DNA from: Candidatus Latescibacteria bacterium 4484_107 | Lineage (GTDB): Bacteria > Latescibacterota > 4484-107 | Assembly (NCBI GenBank): GCA_002059205.1 | Contig: MVCQ01000047.1 | Span: 1 to 8,365, forward strand | Length of the DNA stretch: 8,365 bases | Direction of reading: 5' to 3' | Shown: positions 6,205-8,365 of the stretch, piece after piece | Position numbering within the stretch: position 1 is the stretch's first letter | Layout: each line of letters starts with the position of its first letter | Translations under genes and position numbers: made by a program | Notes under the pieces: model-generated | Told to the model about the DNA's origin: nothing | The model's database searches: none | The model's input: the letters and a program-made list of their open reading frames with translations, nothing else

Positions 6205-6250
6205 GAAAAAAATTCAGCACAGCCGACTCGGTGGAGGAGGTTGATGCTTC

Positions 6251-6279
6251 TATGTTATTTGATAATAATTTGTTATAAT
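6251..6279 (+). promoter_or_regulatory. Extended -10 promoter, likely for aroC-aroK
   Basis: TGTTATAAT (6271-6279) is a perfect -10 box with the TG extension. The -35 position at 17 bases (6251-6256, TATGTT) is poor, as is tolerated with an extended -10. It sits in an AT-rich stretch facing right and would give aroC a leader of about 275 bases. It is back-to-back with the promoter at 6176-6204, so one regulator could serve both. Confidence 0.5.
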
Positions 6280-6344
6280 GCTCTAAGCAAATTTTATACC
6301 ACGGAAATTTTTTCGCCCATGGTGGAGCGGGGAGGATCCGATCC

Positions 6345-6375
6345 GTTTTGCGGTAAATGCGCGGCAAAACCGCAA
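6345..6375 (+). other. Alternative hairpins in the aroC leader
   Basis: GTTTTGC (6345-6351) pairs with GCAAAAC (6364-6370), while the overlapping TTGCGGT (6348-6354) pairs with ACCGCAA (6369-6375). Both are perfect 7-base stems and exclude each other. No T-run follows, and no T-box or other known leader consensus was recognised. Confidence 0.3.
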
Positions 6376-6398
6376 CCAAAGTCCAAAAGCAATGGGAC

Positions 6399-6427
6399 AC
6401 GGAACCCACAGATTTTCACGGATCAAA
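6399..6427. repeat. Degenerate CACGGAT/CACAGAT-type repeat in the aroC leader
   Basis: CACGGA, CCCACAGATT and TTCACGGATC occur in near 7-base spacing. This resembles, from memory, a common intergenic repeat type (CACAGATTTTCACAGAT). It is the only repeat family seen in the divergent region and is too short to be certain. The rest of 6280-6563 shows no gene; a TGAGG-AAAA-CCTCA hairpin lies at 6519-6532, shortly before the aroC ribosome binding site. Confidence 0.35.
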
Positions 6428-6563
6428 CAAAAACCTGCCTTTTTCTGTTCTTTTGGAGACCGCTTTCCACAGAGAGGTTTGTGCTTGACTTTTCGGCGGA
6501 AATTGCTTTTCTTTGCTTTGAGGAAAACCTCATTTCAGTCCATAACCGGGAAGGAATAGAAAG

Positions 6564-7721
6564 ATGTTGCGTTATCTGACGGCGGGTGAATCGCATGGCC
6601 GGGCGTTGGTTGGGATTCTGGAGGGGATGCCGGCCGGTCTGGAGATGGAGGAGGAGTATATCAATCATCAGCTTCGGCGGCGGCAGTGTGGGTATGGCCG
6701 GGGCGGACGGATGAAGATCGAGGCGGATCGGGCCCGGATTTTATCCGGAGTGCGGTTCGGGAAGGCGCTGGGAAGTCCCATTGCCATGCTGGTGGAGAAT
6801 AAGGATTGGGAAAACTGGAAGGAACGGATGGCGGTGACTCCCGACGGGGAGGCGGAGCCAGTGCTTATTCCCCGTCCGGGGCACGCGGATCTGTCCGGGA
6901 TGATCAAGTATGGGTTTGGGGATATTCGGAACGTGTTGGAGCGTTCCAGCGCCCGTGAGACGGCGGTGCGTGTGGCGGTTTGCTCAGTGGCCCGAAAGTT
7001 GTTGGAGACGTTCGGGATTTCCATAGCGAGTCACGTGACGGCGATAGGGGGGACGCGTGTCAAAAGCTTAGGTGAATTATCTAACTCATTGTTGAATAAG
7101 GAGGCAGATCATTCTCCGGTGCGGTGTCTCGATCCGGAGGCGGAGCAGGCGATGAGGGCGGAGATAGATCGGGCCAGGGAGGCGGGCGATTCGCTCGGAG
7201 GCGTTTTCGAGGTGATCGTGACCGGCCTACCCGTGGGATTGGGGAGTTACGTGCACTGGGACCGGCGATTGGACGGGCGGCTGGCCCAGGCATTGATGAG
7301 CATTCAGGCGATCAAGGGTGTGGAGATCGGGCTTGGGTTCGAGAGTGCGTATCGAAAGGGGTCGGAGATGCACGATGAGATTTTTTACGAGGAGCGAGGG
7401 ACGAAGGGATATTCCCGGAGGACGAACCGCGCCGGAGGATTGGAGGGCGGAATGACGAATGGAGAACCGTTGATCCTCCGTGCCGCGATGAAGCCGATCC
7501 CCACGCTCACGAAGCCGCTGCGGTCGGTGCATGTGCGTTCCAAAGAGGCGGTGTCCGCGCACAGGGAGCGCTCCGATGTGTGCGCCGTTCCTGCCGCGTC
7601 CATCGTGGGGGAAGCCGTGGTTGCCTTTGTGCTGGCGGATGCGTTTTTGGAGAAGTTTGGGGGGGATAGCGTCGAGGAGTGTGGGAGGAATTTGGCGGAA
7701 GCCGTAGAGCGTGAAACGTAA
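6564..7721 (+). CDS. aroC: Chorismate synthase
   Basis: AroC converts 5-enolpyruvylshikimate 3-phosphate to chorismate with reduced FMN as cofactor, the last shikimate-pathway step, in the cytoplasm. Family signatures run through the protein: GESHG (8-12, His11), GYGRGGRMKIE (43-53), RPGHADLSG (104-112, His107), LERSSARETA (125-134), MSIQAIKGVEIG (245-256), RRTNRAGGLEGGMTNG (285-300) and ERSDVCAVPAA (335-345, with the catalytic Asp338). Length (385 residues) is usual. The ATG has AAGGA (6551-6555) eight bases upstream. The last codons (Glu-Arg-Glu-Thr-stop) are written by a CGTGAAA/CGTAAAA heptamer array that runs on into the gap before aroK. aroK follows after 57 bases, so the two are likely cotranscribed. 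No defect is visible. Confidence 0.97.
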   Translation: MLRYLTAGESHGRALVGILEGMPAGLEMEEEYINHQLRRRQCGYGRGGRMKIEADRARILSGVRFGKALGSPIAMLVENKDWENWKERMAVTPDGEAEPVLIPRPGHADLSGMIKYGFGDIRNVLERSSARETAVRVAVCSVARKLLETFGISIASHVTAIGGTRVKSLGELSNSLLNKEADHSPVRCLDPEAEQAMRAEIDRAREAGDSLGGVFEVIVTGLPVGLGSYVHWDRRLDGRLAQALMSIQAIKGVEIGLGFESAYRKGSEMHDEIFYEERGTKGYSRRTNRAGGLEGGMTNGEPLILRAAMKPIPTLTKPLRSVHVRSKEAVSAHRERSDVCAVPAASIVGEAVVAFVLADAFLEKFGGDSVEECGRNLAEAVERET

Positions 7722-7737
7722 AACGTGAAACGTGAAA
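7710..7737 (+). repeat. Heptamer array spanning the end of aroC
   Basis: Four back-to-back units, CGTGAAA, CGTAAAA, CGTGAAA, CGTGAAA, with no spacing error. The aroC stop codon TAA lies in the second unit (7719-7721). The family matches the array at 4527-4554 between the opine dehydrogenase and mutase genes. Confidence 0.92.
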
Positions 7738-7766
7738 TGAGAGCTGCACCCTTCGCACCACTCATC

Positions 7767-7771
7767 AGGAG
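7767..7771 (+). promoter_or_regulatory. Shine-Dalgarno site that fixes the aroK GTG start
   Basis: AGGAG lies seven bases before the GTG at 7779. The alternatives (GTG 7725 and ATG 7737) have only CGTGAAA repeat sequence upstream and would add residues without family resemblance. Confidence 0.7.
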
Positions 7772-7778
7772 CAACTCG

Positions 7779-8348
7779 GTGTCAATTTCAAAGAACATTT
7801 TTTTGACCGGTTTTATGGGATGCGGAAAGACGGAGGTGGGGATTTTATTGGCCCGACGTCTCGGCAGGGTGTTCGTGGATACGGATGCGATGGTGGAGGA
7901 GAAAGCGCGGAAGCGGGTCTCGGACATTTTTAGCGATGAGGGGGAGGAACATTTTCGCCGGATCGAGCATGTGTGCGTGGTCGAAGCGGCGCGTGGGTCG
8001 AATGCGGTGGTTGCCTTGGGAGGAGGAGCGGTCGTGCGTGCGGAGAATCGGGATGCGATCCGGGGGGGCATTATCATCTATCTTCGGGCGAAGCCGGAGA
8101 CGCTTTTGGAGCGAGTGTCCGGGAATGAGGAGCGCCCGCTTCTCGCCGGGCTGGACCGCAGGGGCAAGCTGGACAAAATTCGGCGGATGTTGCAAGAGCG
8201 GAAGCCGTTTTATCGGAAGGCGCATCTCGTGGTGGATACGGACGGTCGGAGTGTGGAGGAGATTGTGGATGAAATCAGAGAACAGAGGCCAGAGATCAGA
8301 GGCCAGAGAACAGAGGCCAGAGAACAGAGGCCGCCTTCTGACTTCTGA
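7779..8348 (+). CDS. aroK: Shikimate kinase with a repeat-encoded C-terminal tail
   Basis: AroK phosphorylates the 3-hydroxyl of shikimate with ATP. Visible motifs are the P-loop GFMGCGKT (11-18), the shikimate/Mg-binding DTD (34-36), EEHFRRIE (56-63), GGG (81-83), the lid segment ERPLL (118-122) and FYRKAHLVVDT (144-154). The frame is open upstream to a GTG at 7725, but the GTG at 7779 is chosen: it has AGGAG (7767-7771) seven bases upstream and gives a normal N-terminus (MSISKNIFLTG). The longer start would lie inside the heptamer array after aroC. Length is 189 residues; the conserved fold ends near residue 166, and residues about 166-184 are encoded by the heptamer array 8276-8331, giving a charged Glu/Arg/Gln tail repeated every seven residues. 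aroK symbol is by family; aroL cannot be excluded. The gene ends 17 bases before the window edge. Confidence 0.95.
   Translation: MSISKNIFLTGFMGCGKTEVGILLARRLGRVFVDTDAMVEEKARKRVSDIFSDEGEEHFRRIEHVCVVEAARGSNAVVALGGGAVVRAENRDAIRGGIIIYLRAKPETLLERVSGNEERPLLAGLDRRGKLDKIRRMLQERKPFYRKAHLVVDTDGRSVEEIVDEIREQRPEIRGQRTEAREQRPPSDF
8276..8331 (+). repeat. Eight-unit heptamer array inside the 3' end of aroK
   Basis: Eight uninterrupted 7-base units: CAGAGAA, CAGAGGC, CAGAGAT, CAGAGGC, CAGAGAA, CAGAGGC, CAGAGAA, CAGAGGC. Units alternate CAGAGGC with CAGAGAA/T, giving a 14-base higher-order period. Because 7 and 3 share no factor, three units encode seven residues. The array is read through in frame by aroK. 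Confidence 0.95.
8335..8348. repeat. Two CTTCTGA heptamers, inverted relative to the CAGAG array
   Basis: CTTCTGA occurs at 8335-8341 and 8342-8348, the second supplying the aroK stop codon. Its complement, TCAGAAG, resembles the CAGAGAA family, and TTCTGGC follows at 8351-8357. With 8276-8331 this can form an imperfect hairpin over the end of aroK; it may continue past the window. Confidence 0.65.
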
Positions 8349-8365
8349 GGTTCTGGCTTTTGGGG

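Noticed and set aside
6005..6244. Small open frames of 71-79 codons on both strands in the divergent region
   Set aside because: They overlap each other and the promoter, contain poly-Lys or poly-Phe from the A/T runs, and have no convincing ribosome binding site.
6280..6563. T-box or other known amino-acid leader before aroC
   Set aside because: Stems are present but no T-box sequence, specifier loop or terminator T-run could be identified.
7385..8077. 230-codon open frame on the - strand
   Set aside because: Spans the ends of aroC and aroK in antisense; Ser/Arg-rich composition typical of a shadow frame.
8276..8331. CRISPR array
   Set aside because: The units are seven bases and directly adjacent with no spacers, so this is a short tandem repeat.

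Overview
The window is bacterial and gene-dense. It carries six complete or near-complete protein genes and no RNA gene that I can recognise. The + strand holds three housekeeping genes: der (double GTPase for ribosome assembly) at the left edge, and aroC plus aroK (last steps of the shikimate pathway) at the right. Between them, on the - strand, lies a three-gene cluster. In transcription order it is an octopine/nopaline-type (opine) dehydrogenase, a 621-residue protein that looks like a fusion of the S and E halves of B12-dependent glutamate mutase, and a type II citrate synthase. The last two overlap by 4 bases (ATGA). I do not know a described pathway that uses exactly this trio; it is the most interesting part of the window.

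Layout: der (2-1318, +); a 134-base convergent gap filled by a nested inverted repeat (1317-1451); citrate synthase (1453-2625, -); mutase-like fusion (2622-4487, -); a 138-base gap with heptamer repeats (4488-4625); opine dehydrogenase (4626-5726, -); an 837-base divergent region (5727-6563) with a near-consensus leftward promoter, a long folded leader for the opine operon, a probable rightward promoter for aroCK and a GGGGTCAGACC motif; aroC (6564-7721, +); 57 bases with a heptamer array; aroK (7779-8348, +), whose tail is itself written in heptamer repeats.

How the genes may work together: AroK phosphorylates shikimate and AroC makes chorismate, so these two form an ordinary operon. In the - strand cluster the chemistry suggested by the families is C-C bond formation (citrate synthase), carbon-skeleton rearrangement by a B12 radical (mutase) and NAD(P)H-dependent reductive coupling of an amino acid with a 2-oxo acid (opine dehydrogenase). 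Residues that bind glutamate and adenosine in true glutamate mutase are only partly kept, so the substrate is probably not glutamate. The pathway itself is inference.

Organism: not identifiable from these genes. Degenerate 7-base tandem repeats of several sequence families (CGTAAAA, CAGAGGC, GATTTCG and the CGCAAAG type) lie at gene ends. From memory, such repeats are common in uncultivated phyla of the Omnitrophota/Planctomycetota kind, but this is a weak guess. In sampled lines the + strand is strongly G-rich over der, citrate synthase and aroC, but not over the mutase and opine dehydrogenase genes, which could mean those two were acquired more recently.
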